Assembly (NCBI GenBank): GCA_965549605.1
Contig: CBEVHG010000001.1
Coordinates: 25,332-89,331, forward strand
Length of the DNA stretch: 64,000 bases
Direction: 5' to 3'
Source: Electrothrix marina
GTDB lineage: Bacteria; Desulfobacterota; Desulfobulbia; Desulfobulbales; Desulfobulbaceae
In this document: in pieces, positions 51,899-61,146 of the stretch
How the letters are laid out: each line of letters begins with the position of its first letter
Position numbering within the stretch: position 1 is the first letter of the stretch
The notes under the pieces: model-generated
Seen by the model: only the letters and a program-made list of their open reading frames with translations
Databases searched by the model: none
What the model was told of the DNA's origin: nothing
Made by a program: the position numbers and the translations under genes

Positions 51899-53436
51899 AG
51901 TTCCACCACAGCCACGGATCCGCCTCTTCTGGGGTCGCCGATCCCGCCGATACCGGGCATCACCGCATGCACCCCGCCGAAGTAGAGATCCGGCGCTTCC
52001 CAAAGGTTGACTTGAACCTGCTCTTGCAGAGCCTGCATTGCCTCCGCGCTGAAGCCGGGTTCAACCTGAAGAATTTCCTCGTCCCCGTCCCAGTACATTC
52101 TCGGGGCTAGGACGGCCCCAGAAAGGTCTTTCCTAAAATCAATAACTTGGGTCAGTACCTGAGACAGGGCCGTTCGGATGCGCTTGGAGCCTCCGCTGCC
52201 GAAAACCAGTTTGACCTCATTATCATAAAGCAGGGCGGATGGCGACATCATGGATCCGACCCGTTGCCCCGGCGGTTCAGCATGGAACCCGCCCGGATGG
52301 AGATCATCCTCACCCATCATATTATTGAGCATAATGCCGGTTCCCGGCACAAAATAACCGGAGCCTTCCCCGTTGGAGCAGGTCATGGAGGCAATATTGC
52401 CCATGCTGTCCGCAACGGAGACATGGGTGGTGCCCCGACTGAATTGACGAATTCGTTCCGCACTTGCCTGGACTTCCTGACCGGCAGCATAATCCGCCAA
52501 GGCCTGCGGGCTGACGAGGCCCTGTTTTCGCAGCCGTTCCACTTCGCGCATAAGCCCTAAAGTCCGCAGCAGATGCTCCGGGCTGCCCCACTCCTGAACA
52601 GGCCCGGCAACATCCCATGTTTTCTCCTGCAGGAGCAGGGACAGACCGATCAGGGAACCGCCGAAATCCGGTGCTGTCAGCAGGATATGATCATGGTACG
52701 GTACCCGCAGCGGCTTGCGCTCAATCACCTTATAGGCGGCAAGGTCACGGGCCGTGAGAAGGCCGTCGCCGTTGCGCATGTCCTGATCAATCCGAGCAGC
52801 GATATCACCGGTATAAAAATCCTTGCCTTTTTCCTCGGGCAAATGGCGGAGAAAATCCGCAAGCTCAGGGTTTGCCAAGGTTTCGCCGACCTGAAGAAGA
52901 TGTCCGTCAGGCTCATACAGCCTGCACCCGGTCTCGCTTATTTCCAGGATCGGACGGAGAATCTTAATAAAATAGGCCTGCACCCGGTTCAGCTCATGGC
53001 CTTGCGCCAACTTAATTGCAGGCTCCACAACCTCTTTCAGCGGCATCCTTCCTAACCGTTCGTGAATATGGAGTAATCCTTTCAAGGTGCCGGGGACAGC
53101 CGCAGAACCGAGCCCGATATTAAACTCCTGACTTGATCCGGAAAAATCAACATCTATGGGATAAAAATGCGGTTCCAGCTTGGAAGTCTCCAGACCGAGG
53201 CCCGGAGTATCAACAAAGAAATCAAAAAATATTTCCTGATGATCCGCTGTACGGGCCAAGGCAAATCCGCCTCCGCCCAGACTGGTCAGCATCTGCTCCG
53301 CAACAGTACCGGCAAAGCCAGCTGCAACCACTGCGTCAAAGGCATTGCCGCCCGCCCCCAGGATAAGAGCTGCCGCTTCAGCCACTGCTTCATGACCGGC
53401 AGCGACAATTGCTTTGTTCTTTACATTCATCTTCAT
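51895..53436 (-). CDS. ggt: Gamma-glutamyltransferase
   Basis: About 513 residues from ATG 53436-53434, overlapping the upstream ligase gene by 4 nt. N-terminal nucleophile hydrolase that autoprocesses before the catalytic Thr in 'GTTHVSVADSMGNIASMTCS'. Also 'ALILGAGGNAFDAVVAAGFA', 'LTSLGGGGFAL', 'GSAAVPGTLKGLLHIHERLG', 'NGEGSGYFVPGTGIMLNNMM' and 'MSPSALLYDNEVKLVFGSGG'. No signal peptide is visible, unlike secreted E. coli GGT, which hints at cytoplasmic gamma-glutamyl hydrolysis or transfer. Context: a gamma-glutamyl ligase and peptide permeases in the same operon. Confidence 0.93.
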   Translation of the reverse strand: MKMNVKNKAIVAAGHEAVAEAAALILGAGGNAFDAVVAAGFAGTVAEQMLTSLGGGGFALARTADHQEIFFDFFVDTPGLGLETSKLEPHFYPIDVDFSGSSQEFNIGLGSAAVPGTLKGLLHIHERLGRMPLKEVVEPAIKLAQGHELNRVQAYFIKILRPILEISETGCRLYEPDGHLLQVGETLANPELADFLRHLPEEKGKDFYTGDIAARIDQDMRNGDGLLTARDLAAYKVIERKPLRVPYHDHILLTAPDFGGSLIGLSLLLQEKTWDVAGPVQEWGSPEHLLRTLGLMREVERLRKQGLVSPQALADYAAGQEVQASAERIRQFSRGTTHVSVADSMGNIASMTCSNGEGSGYFVPGTGIMLNNMMGEDDLHPGGFHAEPPGQRVGSMMSPSALLYDNEVKLVFGSGGSKRIRTALSQVLTQVIDFRKDLSGAVLAPRMYWDGDEEILQVEPGFSAEAMQALQEQVQVNLWEAPDLYFGGVHAVMPGIGGIGDPRRGGSVAVVEL

Positions 53437-54575
53437 TCCTGCTCTCTCAGCCAATAATCATTTCTCAGGCCGGTGATCATCTCTTTGAATTTTTTCTTTT
53501 CGCCTCCGGCCAGCCGACGCTGGCGATCCGCACATGTGCCCTGTTCCAAAATTTTATAAAGCTCACGAATATATCCTGTGGTCTGAAACCGGTCGGTCAC
53601 AGGCCGAATGATTTGAAATAATTGATCTGCCGCCTGCCGCAAAGTGAGATTGGAGCTGCCTAATAATCCGTAGGCATCGACAAAACGTCCGTCAAGCCCG
53701 TGTCGGGCTGCCTGCCATTTATTACATTTCAGCAACTGTAAACTGACCGGTCGGGAAGAAGGATCGGTTTCAGCAAGGTAGGCGGCCAGAGCCTGGATAG
53801 CGGCTGTCAATCCCAGGATGGAATAAAATCGACACGGCAGATCGCAGATACGTATCTCCACAGTCCCGAATTTCGGGCTTGGTCGTACGTCCCACCAGAG
53901 ATCCTTGAGGCGTTCAATAGCCTGATGCGCATGCAGATTGCTTACCTCCTCCGCATAGCCCTGCCAATTCCCGAGATGGCCGAAAATACCTGCCAGAGGA
54001 AGTGCCTCAAACAGCTTGGTCCTATAGGACTGAAATCCGGTATCCTGACCGCAGAAAAACGGTGAGGAACTGCTCAGGGCGAGGAGAACAGGGAGATAGG
54101 GCTGAATCATGTCGCAAACCCTGATCGCGGTGTCGCCATCAGGCATTCCCACATGGACGTGCATTCCCTGGGTAATGAACTGCCGCCCGACCTGTTGCAG
54201 TTCATCCATGATCCGCTGATACCGCTCTCCCTTGCTCAACACCTGGGCGGACGGATCCGCAAAGGGATGAAGGCTTGTCGAATAGAGGTAGCAGTCCTCC
54301 CTCATCGCAACATCTTCAACCAAATGAATGAGTCGGCTGAGATCAGCAGCCACATCATCGACAGTATCGCAGACACCGGTTTGCAGCTCTATAATAGACT
54401 GAAGAAACTCGGGAACAATCCTGTCGCTCCCTTCGGGAACAAGGTCTTCCAGAATGCTGTTCGCCCGTGGCACCAGATCCAGGGTACTGCGGTCAACAAG
54501 CTGAAATTCCAGCTCTACACCGAGAGTGCACGCCCGGCTGCCGGTAAATACAGGCGTGAATACGTTATCTTCCAT
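53433..54575 (-). CDS. Glutamate-cysteine ligase-like carboxylate-amine ligase (YbdK/GCS2)
   Basis: 380 residues. GCS2/YbdK family: 'TLGVELEFQLVDRSTLDLVP', 'IELQTGVCDTVDDVAADLSR', 'YQRIMDELQQVGRQFITQGM', 'HVHVGMPDGDTAIRVCDMI', 'PYLPVLLALSSSSPFFCGQD', 'TVEIRICDLPC'. Forms gamma-glutamyl amide bonds, classically with cysteine. Its pairing with gamma-glutamyltransferase suggests making and breaking gamma-glutamyl peptides or recycling a glutathione-like thiol. No glutathione synthetase gene is in the window. Confidence 0.92.
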   Translation of the reverse strand: MEDNVFTPVFTGSRACTLGVELEFQLVDRSTLDLVPRANSILEDLVPEGSDRIVPEFLQSIIELQTGVCDTVDDVAADLSRLIHLVEDVAMREDCYLYSTSLHPFADPSAQVLSKGERYQRIMDELQQVGRQFITQGMHVHVGMPDGDTAIRVCDMIQPYLPVLLALSSSSPFFCGQDTGFQSYRTKLFEALPLAGIFGHLGNWQGYAEEVSNLHAHQAIERLKDLWWDVRPSPKFGTVEIRICDLPCRFYSILGLTAAIQALAAYLAETDPSSRPVSLQLLKCNKWQAARHGLDGRFVDAYGLLGSSNLTLRQAADQLFQIIRPVTDRFQTTGYIRELYKILEQGTCADRQRRLAGGEKKKFKEMITGLRNDYWLREQE

Positions 54576-54592
54576 CTATCAGGTTTCCCGAT

Positions 54593-55768
54593 TCACGATT
54601 TTTGCAGATATCGTAAACCATAGACGGCAACAGTGGCCAGCCATCGGCTTCCGCAGGCTAAAACTTTTTCGTCAAAATCAAAACTGCCGGAATGGGCAGG
54701 TCCTGCACTCGGGTCTTTTGCAGCCCCGAAGCGAATCATGGTTCCGGGAATTTTCTGCTGATAAAAAGAGAAATCTTCTCCCCCGAGACTGGGAAATCCT
54801 TGGGAAATAACCTGATCAGCTCCGACAACCTCCCGAGCCGCCTGCCGGGCAAGAGCGCAGGAAACCGGATCATTCACCACAGCGGGCAGGCCCCGGTGGA
54901 GGGTGAAACTGATCTCGGCCCTGCACATTTCCTCAAGACCGCGCACCACGCCCTGCATCCTCCTGATGATCTGCTCTCTGGTATCCGGGTGGGTACTGCG
55001 AATAGTCCCCTCCAGCACAGCCCTGCCGGCAATAACGTTATGCACCGCTCCCGCTGCGATCCGACCGACAGTAATCACACCGGGACGGGCCGGATTGATC
55101 ATTCGGGAAACCATAGTCTGAATATTCAGCACCAGACTCGCACCGACCACAACAGCGTCAACCGCTTCGTGGGGCCTGGCCGCATGTCCGCCCCGGCCGC
55201 AGATTTCAATGAGAAAAGGATCGGCATAGGAGCAGATAAGCCCTTGGTCAACAGCCAGATGCCCTACCGGATGATGGGTGTCGATATGGCCGCAGAAGAT
55301 CATCTCCACATCCTGCAGGCAGTTGTCGGCAATCATAGCCTCAGCCCCGTTTCCCGCCTCTTCCGCCGGCTGAAAAAGAAGCGCCGCTCTGCCGCCGATT
55401 TCATCAAGAACAGTACTCCGGGCCAGTAATTCCGCTGCTCCGAGCAGCATGGCCGTGTGTCCATCGTGGCCGCAGGCATGCATCACCCCGGACTGCTGCG
55501 ATGCAAAATCAAGACCGGTTTCTTCGAGGACAGGCAGGGCATCCATATCAGCCCGCAGGGCGACACAAGGGCCTGTACCTTTACCCAATTCAGCCCTGAT
55601 GCCGGTTCCTCCGGCCAGTCCCGCCGCATAGCTGATCCCCAGCCTGTCCAACTCTTTTCCAATCAATGCGGAGGTCTGTTTCTCTTGATAGGCAAGCTCA
55701 GGGTGGCGATGCAAGGCCCGGCGGATCTCCAGAAGTCTCTGTTCCTGCTCCTCAATCACAGTAAACAA
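54593..55768 (-). CDS. M20 family amidohydrolase/peptidase
   Basis: 391 residues, TTG start 2 nt after the MORN gene's stop, with AGGA at suitable spacing. Zinc amidohydrolase of the M20D (hippurate/N-acyl-amino-acid hydrolase) type: 'IRRALHRHPELAYQE', 'VALRADMDALPVLEETG', 'VMHACGHDGHTAMLLGAAEL', 'ALLFQPAEEAGNGAEAMI', 'GGRGGHAARPHEAVDAVVVG'-like lid segment, and 'SLGGEDFSFYQQKIPG'. Probably releases an amino acid from an acylated or gamma-glutamyl-type product handled by the operon. Confidence 0.92.
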   Translation of the reverse strand: MFTVIEEQEQRLLEIRRALHRHPELAYQEKQTSALIGKELDRLGISYAAGLAGGTGIRAELGKGTGPCVALRADMDALPVLEETGLDFASQQSGVMHACGHDGHTAMLLGAAELLARSTVLDEIGGRAALLFQPAEEAGNGAEAMIADNCLQDVEMIFCGHIDTHHPVGHLAVDQGLICSYADPFLIEICGRGGHAARPHEAVDAVVVGASLVLNIQTMVSRMINPARPGVITVGRIAAGAVHNVIAGRAVLEGTIRSTHPDTREQIIRRMQGVVRGLEEMCRAEISFTLHRGLPAVVNDPVSCALARQAAREVVGADQVISQGFPSLGGEDFSFYQQKIPGTMIRFGAAKDPSAGPAHSGSFDFDEKVLACGSRWLATVAVYGLRYLQKS

Positions 55769-55770
55769 GG

Positions 55771-57888
55771 CTATTCCTGCTCAACCAGTTCATCATTTTC
55801 AAAGACCCCTTGAACAACACGACCATCAGCATATTTGATTGTTCCTGCACCGTTCCTGCGCCCGGATTTAAACATCCCTTCGTACACAGTACCGTCGGCC
55901 GAGGTCAACTTTCCATGCCCGTGCGGCAGATCGTTTTTGAATTCTCCTTTGTATTTTTTGCCGTTTTTATAGACCAATTCCCCTTTTCCAGAAAAGAAGC
56001 CGTCGGAAAATTCTCCTTTATAGTAGCTGCCGTCCGGAAAAACATAGGTGCCTTTGCCCTCAAAGACTCCTCTGACAAAATCCCCTTCATAGGATGAGCC
56101 GTCAAGATAGGTGAACAGACCTTTTCCTTCGCGTTCTCCCTTTTTAAAGGTACCGCTGTACCGACGTCCGTCCGCAAAGACATAGGTTCCTTGCCCATGA
56201 AACTTACCTGCGGAGAATTCGCCTTCATAGGTTTCTCCGTCTGCCAGCTGCATGGTGCCCCGGCCTTCCATTTTTCCTTCTTTGAATTCTCCCTGATAAT
56301 GGGAAGAATCCGGCAACTCAACCTCTCTTACCCCGCTGAACGAGCTTTTTTCTTTATCTTCCTCTCCATGAAAAGAATAAGGAATTTCATTGATCAGAAC
56401 AAGCTGCCCCTCTTCCTCCTGTTTTTCTTCAGAACGGGAAGGAGTCTCCTCTCCGCTGATATCAAATTCTTCAACAGGAGGTTCATATTCAGCAGGGGGA
56501 ACCTGCGGCACAGACTCAACAACTTTTTTCACAGAGGCTACAGGTACCTGAATGCGTATTTCTGTCTCCCGTCCCCCTGCCTCTTCTTCAGTATTTTGAA
56601 CATCAGACACCTTTTCCGTCACCTGTTCTGTCACCTGTTCAATATGTTCTTCAGGGTACTCGACAGGCGGTTCAACTGTATCTGTTACCAGCTCTTCCTC
56701 GATCAGACTGTCCACCACCTCCATTTCAGGATTCTGAACAGGTTCAAGAGGGGCATGTACTTCTTCAGTGCGTCCCTTCTCCGGCTGAGCGACAATGACA
56801 GTTTTTTCCTTCTTCGCTTTTTTTACCTTCTTTGCCCTATCGGTGCGGGCGACTGCTGCAAGTGCAGGGGCATCATTCCTGTCATTCTGTTTTTTCTCTT
56901 CAGGGGCAGGAGGAGACTCAACTGCTGTTTCGGTTCGTTTTGTGCGAGGAACCCGACCGGCCGGTTCATTCTTGGAAAAAAGCCCTTCATAGACCCGCCC
57001 GTCCGCATATTCCAGTTTTCCTATACCTACCCTGATCCCCTTTTCCCATTGGCCCACATAGCGGGAACCGTCTCCATAGGTCATGGTTCCTTCACCGTGC
57101 GGCAACCCGTTCAGCAGATCGCCCTTATACTGCTGGCCGACATCGGACCAAGTCACAGTTCCCATTCCGGTAATTGCTCCGTCAAGAAAGGTCCCGATAT
57201 AGGTCCGTCCGTTTTTTTCCTTTAAGGTCCCGCGTCCGTTATACAGGTCATTTTCAAAATATCCTTCATAGCGGGTGCCGTCGGTCATTTGCAGGATTCC
57301 GTAACCCTGGCGGACCTTGTCAACATAGCCGCCGATATAGACAGTGCCGTCAGCATAACGACGCACCCCCTTACCGTCCGGATGACCGTCACGAAATTCT
57401 CCTTCAAAGCTGCCGCCGTCGGCCATGATCATCTCGCCCTTTCCATGCAGGAAGTTGCTTCGGAAATCACCGACGTATTTTCGGCCGTCCGGATACATCA
57501 GGACGCCTTTGCCATGAAACTTGCCGAGCTCGAATTCTCCCTGATAGCGTCGCCCGTCAGCCTCTTTCAGGATACCTTCTCCGTCAATAACACCGTTTTT
57601 AAAGGCCCCCTTATAGGAACGGCCGTCTAAGGTCTTTAATATACCGAAACCGTGGAACTTACCTCGGACAAACTCGCCATCATACTGCATCCCGTCAGGA
57701 GTGACCAGCCGTCCGCGTCCCCAGAGAAAACCTTTTTTAAATTCACCCTCGTATACCCGTCCATTCGTACTTTGTAACTTTCCTGCACCGTTTTTACAGT
57801 CTCCGGAAAGACAACCGGCATAACAGGTCAGGGCGGTTGCGCATTGAACAACTAAGGCGGCAAGCAGTATTTTGGTCCTTCGCATCAA
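55771..57888 (-). CDS. Exported MORN-repeat protein (about 20 repeats)
   Basis: 705 residues. A signal peptide ('ILLAALVVQCATALTCYAGC') may end in a lipobox-like Cys. Then about 12 MORN repeats of 23 residues (consensus Y.GEF..G..HG.G....DGR.), a ~215-residue acidic Glu/Val/Pro-rich linker with a Lys-rich patch ('RTDRAKKVKKAKKEKTVIVA'), and about 8 more MORN repeats to the C-terminus. MORN arrays form elongated beta sheets that bind lipids or proteins. It would sit in the periplasm or on the outer membrane. First gene of the reverse operon; its stop is only 2 nt from the amidohydrolase start. Confidence 0.92.
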   Translation of the reverse strand: MMRRTKILLAALVVQCATALTCYAGCLSGDCKNGAGKLQSTNGRVYEGEFKKGFLWGRGRLVTPDGMQYDGEFVRGKFHGFGILKTLDGRSYKGAFKNGVIDGEGILKEADGRRYQGEFELGKFHGKGVLMYPDGRKYVGDFRSNFLHGKGEMIMADGGSFEGEFRDGHPDGKGVRRYADGTVYIGGYVDKVRQGYGILQMTDGTRYEGYFENDLYNGRGTLKEKNGRTYIGTFLDGAITGMGTVTWSDVGQQYKGDLLNGLPHGEGTMTYGDGSRYVGQWEKGIRVGIGKLEYADGRVYEGLFSKNEPAGRVPRTKRTETAVESPPAPEEKKQNDRNDAPALAAVARTDRAKKVKKAKKEKTVIVAQPEKGRTEEVHAPLEPVQNPEMEVVDSLIEEELVTDTVEPPVEYPEEHIEQVTEQVTEKVSDVQNTEEEAGGRETEIRIQVPVASVKKVVESVPQVPPAEYEPPVEEFDISGEETPSRSEEKQEEEGQLVLINEIPYSFHGEEDKEKSSFSGVREVELPDSSHYQGEFKEGKMEGRGTMQLADGETYEGEFSAGKFHGQGTYVFADGRRYSGTFKKGEREGKGLFTYLDGSSYEGDFVRGVFEGKGTYVFPDGSYYKGEFSDGFFSGKGELVYKNGKKYKGEFKNDLPHGHGKLTSADGTVYEGMFKSGRRNGAGTIKYADGRVVQGVFENDELVEQE

Positions 57889-58062
57889 AACTCCCTGTGT
57901 TCCTTAACGTAGCGTCTCACGCGGTTCAGGAATTCTCCTGATTAAGTTCTCTTCAGTGAACCTCCTCAGCCGGAGGCGGAGGAGGTCAAAATAATATTTT
58001 CAGCCCCTTACAATCAGATGGTCACTCTGTTGAGTGTTGAGTAAGAATGCCCGAACGCCGTG

Positions 58063-58123
58063 CAAGGGGGAACCTCTGTGTTCGCCCTTCTTATTCGGGG
58101 CAGACACACAGGTTTGCCCCTAC
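58063..58123. repeat. REP-like double-hairpin repeat, copy B
   Basis: Reads GCAAGGGGGAACCTCTGTG..TTCGCCC..GGGGCAGACACACAGGTTTGCCCCTACAG, which aligns along its whole length with the reverse complement of 41470-41530 at roughly 75-80 % identity by eye. Lies between the MORN gene and the small gene at 58120. Confidence 0.75.
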
Positions 58124-58404
58124 AGTCCTGTATCTAAAAAAGGGAGGGCCGTGCTCAACACTTTTTTTTCAACTCTACTGATAAACTCTTGAGCTGTCAC
58201 AGGATCACCGATTTCTTCCACCAAGGCAGTGGTCAGTTCAACTATGCGGGCAGCCACAACAGGGCCGTTCTGTTGCCATTGTTCGATGTAATCGCGAAGG
58301 ATCATACCGGCTGCAGGCCCGATCGCACCGGCAAGGGCCTGCTCAATCTCTTGAAAAATTTTTTGAATCTCAAGAGGGTAATCGCCCCCGGCATAATCCG
58401 TCAT
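58120..58404 (-). CDS. Small hypothetical protein
   Basis: 94 residues, ATG with a good upstream GGAGGAA. All-helical and acidic ('YPLEIQKIFQEIEQALAGAI', 'GMILRDYIEQWQQNGPVVAA', 'IGDPVTAQEFISRVEKKVLS'). I do not recognise a family. Transcribed after argJ with 88 bp between; it could be the last gene of that transcript. Its end abuts a REP-like repeat. Confidence 0.6.
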   Translation of the reverse strand: MTDYAGGDYPLEIQKIFQEIEQALAGAIGPAAGMILRDYIEQWQQNGPVVAARIVELTTALVEEIGDPVTAQEFISRVEKKVLSTALPFLDTGL

Positions 58405-58492
58405 TCCTTCCTCCTGTTCTTCGTCGAAACCCTGTAGGGTTCTGCATTCAGCATGTCAGGTGAGCAGTTTGCGTGCAATGTAATGTCTCGAA

Positions 58493-59677
58493 TCAGGAGC
58501 GATAATCGGCATTAATATTCACATAATCACATGTTAAATCCGTGGTGAACACTTCCGCACGTTCACTTCCGTCCAGCAGGTCGACAGTAACGGTAAATTC
58601 TTTTTGCCGCAACACCTTGGAAGCTTTTTCTTCCGCCTCTTTTCCGCACCCGAGGCCGTTTTCAACCATCACCGCATCATCAAAGGCTATGGACACCCGA
58701 TCCGGCTGAAATTGGCATCCCGACCGACCGAGCGCAGCGATAATCCGGCCCCAGTTCGCATCTTCACCGAAAAATGCTGTCTTGACCAAAGCGGAGTTGG
58801 CAATGGTTCGGGCTCCGTTCATGGCATCTTCCCTGCTTCTTGCGCCGACCACCCGAATGGTTACCACCTTGGTGGTCCCTTCGCCGTCTGAAACGATCTG
58901 CAGGGCAAGATCCTTGAAAATCTTGTGCAGCGCTTCCGTGAAAACCCTTGTGCTCTCCTGGTTTTCTTCGTCAATCCAAGGATTTTTCGCAGCACCGTTC
59001 GCCATAACCAACACTGTGTCATTGGTCGAGGTATCCCCGTCCACCGTAATCAGGTTGAATGATTGCTCCACCCCGGTTTTGACAATTTCATTTAATGTGG
59101 AAAAAGGAATCCGGGCATCCGTCACAACAAAGCAAAGCATGGTTGCCATATCCGGCATGATCATACCGGCACCTTTGGCAACACCCAGCAAATTCACGGA
59201 CACTCCGTTAATCTCCACTGTGGCGAAAGAGGTCTTCGGCACAGTATCCGTGGTCATAATTGCCTGAGCAAGATCATCGAACCCGTCTTCCTTCAAAGAA
59301 GCGGCAAGTCCCGGCACCGCCCGGACAAAGGGCTCTATGTTCACCGGCTCGCCGATGACCCCTGTGGATGCCACCTGCACCAATTCTTCATCAATGCCCA
59401 AGGCATCAGCAACTAAGGAGCCTGTGCGCAATGCCGCCTCCATGCCCTGTTCACCGGAACAGGCATTGGCATTCCCGCTGTTCACCAACACAGCCTGTGC
59501 CTTGCCGTTCAGCAGGCGTTTTCTGCCCAGCACCACAGGGGCCGCCTGAACAGTATTTGTTGTAAACATGCCGACCGTCACGGCCGGAACCTCTGAGTAG
59601 ATCAGGCCGAGATCAAGTCGATCCTGATAACGAATGCCTGCCCGGACAGCGGCGGCAGTAAATCCTTTAACCTTCAT
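58493..59677 (-). CDS. argJ: Bifunctional ornithine acetyltransferase/N-acetylglutamate synthase ArgJ
   Basis: 394 residues. Arginine-pathway enzyme; a precursor self-cleaved at the Thr of 'GAGMIMPDMATMLCFV'. Also 'FTAAAVRAGIRYQDRLDLGL', 'GMFTTNTVQAAPVVLGRKRL', 'VLVNSGNANACSGEQGME', 'GVIGEPVNIEPF', 'AIMTTDTVPKTSFA', 'SDGEGTTKVVTIRVVGARSR', 'FGEDANWGRIIAALGRSG' and 'DLTCDYVNINADYRS'. No other arg gene is adjacent. Confidence 0.96.
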   Translation of the reverse strand: MKVKGFTAAAVRAGIRYQDRLDLGLIYSEVPAVTVGMFTTNTVQAAPVVLGRKRLLNGKAQAVLVNSGNANACSGEQGMEAALRTGSLVADALGIDEELVQVASTGVIGEPVNIEPFVRAVPGLAASLKEDGFDDLAQAIMTTDTVPKTSFATVEINGVSVNLLGVAKGAGMIMPDMATMLCFVVTDARIPFSTLNEIVKTGVEQSFNLITVDGDTSTNDTVLVMANGAAKNPWIDEENQESTRVFTEALHKIFKDLALQIVSDGEGTTKVVTIRVVGARSREDAMNGARTIANSALVKTAFFGEDANWGRIIAALGRSGCQFQPDRVSIAFDDAVMVENGLGCGKEAEEKASKVLRQKEFTVTVDLLDGSERAEVFTTDLTCDYVNINADYRS

Positions 59678-59935
59678 TGAGCACTCAATTTAATATTTCC
59701 CGGTTCATCCGACCATTCCGGGGTGAGCAATCTGTCACCCGGCGGATCTCTCAAAAATTAGCTTGACAGAACAAGACGTTGAACGGCCGAAGACAGCCTT
59801 CTTTTCTTACAACAATTCAATATCACAAATATAATATCACAGAGCGCGACCTGTGTATAGTACGTTATCGTACCTCTCCATGATATGCTCTTCTTTTCCA
59901 GGATGGCGGGGAGCGGGAATCAAAACCGGCAGGAT

Positions 59936-60712
59936 TCACTGAATCAGTCGGTCGACGGAATTCCACGCCTGAGCTGCCCATTCATAGATCATCCGCTGTG
60001 AAAGCCCGAGGTTTTCGCAGGTGGGCACAAAGGACGTTGAGATCAGCTGATTATTATTTTTGATAAGAAAATCCGTCGGTGCTGCAATGGGGTGCATACC
60101 GGCCTCCAGGAACAACTTCATGGCCCGTTCCATATGCGCGGCAGAGGTCACCAGGATAAAAGGCATATCTTTGAGCATGGGTTGCAGCATTTCCGCCTCT
60201 TCCGCAGTGTCGCGGGGCCGCTCTTCAGTGACCAGACGTCCGCTGTCCACTCCCAGTGATTCAGCTACCCTGCCTGCTACTGCGGCATTGGCGCGGGGAT
60301 CCTGATTTGCGCCTCCGCTGAGAATCAGAAAGGTCTGCGGAAGTTGCCGTTGAATGCGGATGCCCTCCACCAATCGGTATAAAGAGGCGGTATCAAGCTG
60401 ATTGCTTTCCGGGATAGCAGGGTCGGTGGTGTTTGCACTCCCGAGCACAACAATAAAGCGGATATTACGCTGCTTTTTTTCTGGAATTTTTTCGATATCC
60501 AGAGGAGTATATTTTCTCTCCAGTTGTTCTACATGCTGACGTGCAGGCAGGCCGTATCCAAAAACAATAAAAAGACAGAGGGTCATCAGCAAAGAAAGGG
60601 CCGCCATCTTACGCAGACGAAAAAGCAAAAAAAACAGTGCTACAAGAATACAAAACACCCCTATGGGCAGAGGTGCGAGGAAAGGCACCAGAAAGCGAAC
60701 AAATTCAATCAT
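59936..60712 (-). CDS. ElyC/SanA/YdcF-like DUF218 membrane protein
   Basis: 258 residues. Two N-terminal membrane helices ('PIGVFCILVALFFLLFRL', 'MAALSLLMTLCLFIVFGYG') are followed by a periplasmic DUF218 domain: 'FIVVLGSANTTDPAIPESNQ', 'YRLVEGIRIQRQLPQTFLIL', 'SGGANQDPRANAAVAGRVAE', 'EERPRDTAEEAEMLQPML', 'PFILVTSAAHMERAMKLFLE', 'HPIAAPTDFL'. The arrangement matches ElyC, involved in envelope/peptidoglycan integrity. Stands alone. Confidence 0.88.
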   Translation of the reverse strand: MIEFVRFLVPFLAPLPIGVFCILVALFFLLFRLRKMAALSLLMTLCLFIVFGYGLPARQHVEQLERKYTPLDIEKIPEKKQRNIRFIVVLGSANTTDPAIPESNQLDTASLYRLVEGIRIQRQLPQTFLILSGGANQDPRANAAVAGRVAESLGVDSGRLVTEERPRDTAEEAEMLQPMLKDMPFILVTSAAHMERAMKLFLEAGMHPIAAPTDFLIKNNNQLISTSFVPTCENLGLSQRMIYEWAAQAWNSVDRLIQ

Positions 60713-61146
60713 ATTTTTTCACCTAATTTCATCCTCGTTAGTATTTCGGACCTGATCATCGATCCCGCTTCGCAGATTTTCTGCGGTATACAGATACCGT
60801 TTGATTTTATGGGCGGCTGAATTATCAAACCATCAAACCCGTTTCTCGGCACTTACAACGTATTTAAATTACAGACGGGCAGCCCTCGCAAAAATTAGCT
60901 GTAGGATTATATGCTGTATTCTTTTCCTGTGCAATGCGGAATCACCCCTCATGAGGGAATCCATCTTTGTTACTTCCGCTCCATCTTTCCTCTTCCATAC
61001 TTTCTCTCCGATCAAGCGATTGAGACGTTTTCGTTGAGGTATTCCTCTTGAAGTATCATCATCGTATCTGTAGAGTGGTCTAGGCGCAGAGCAGCGAGAT
61101 CAACGTAGCAGAGGCATGCAGCTTCATCCTTAAAAGAATCTTTCCT
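60713..61146. other. Divergent intergenic region
   Basis: About 430 bp between the divergently transcribed DUF218 gene and kamA. It must hold promoters for both, but no gene, hairpin or known regulatory motif was recognised. A short frame at 60801-61037 has no supporting features. Confidence 0.35.

Noticed and set aside
56191..57225. 344-codon forward frame opposite the MORN gene
   Set aside because: It is rich in Phe/Leu/Arg in a 23-residue rhythm that mirrors the MORN repeats on the other strand; no domain, no ribosome site. Antisense artefact.
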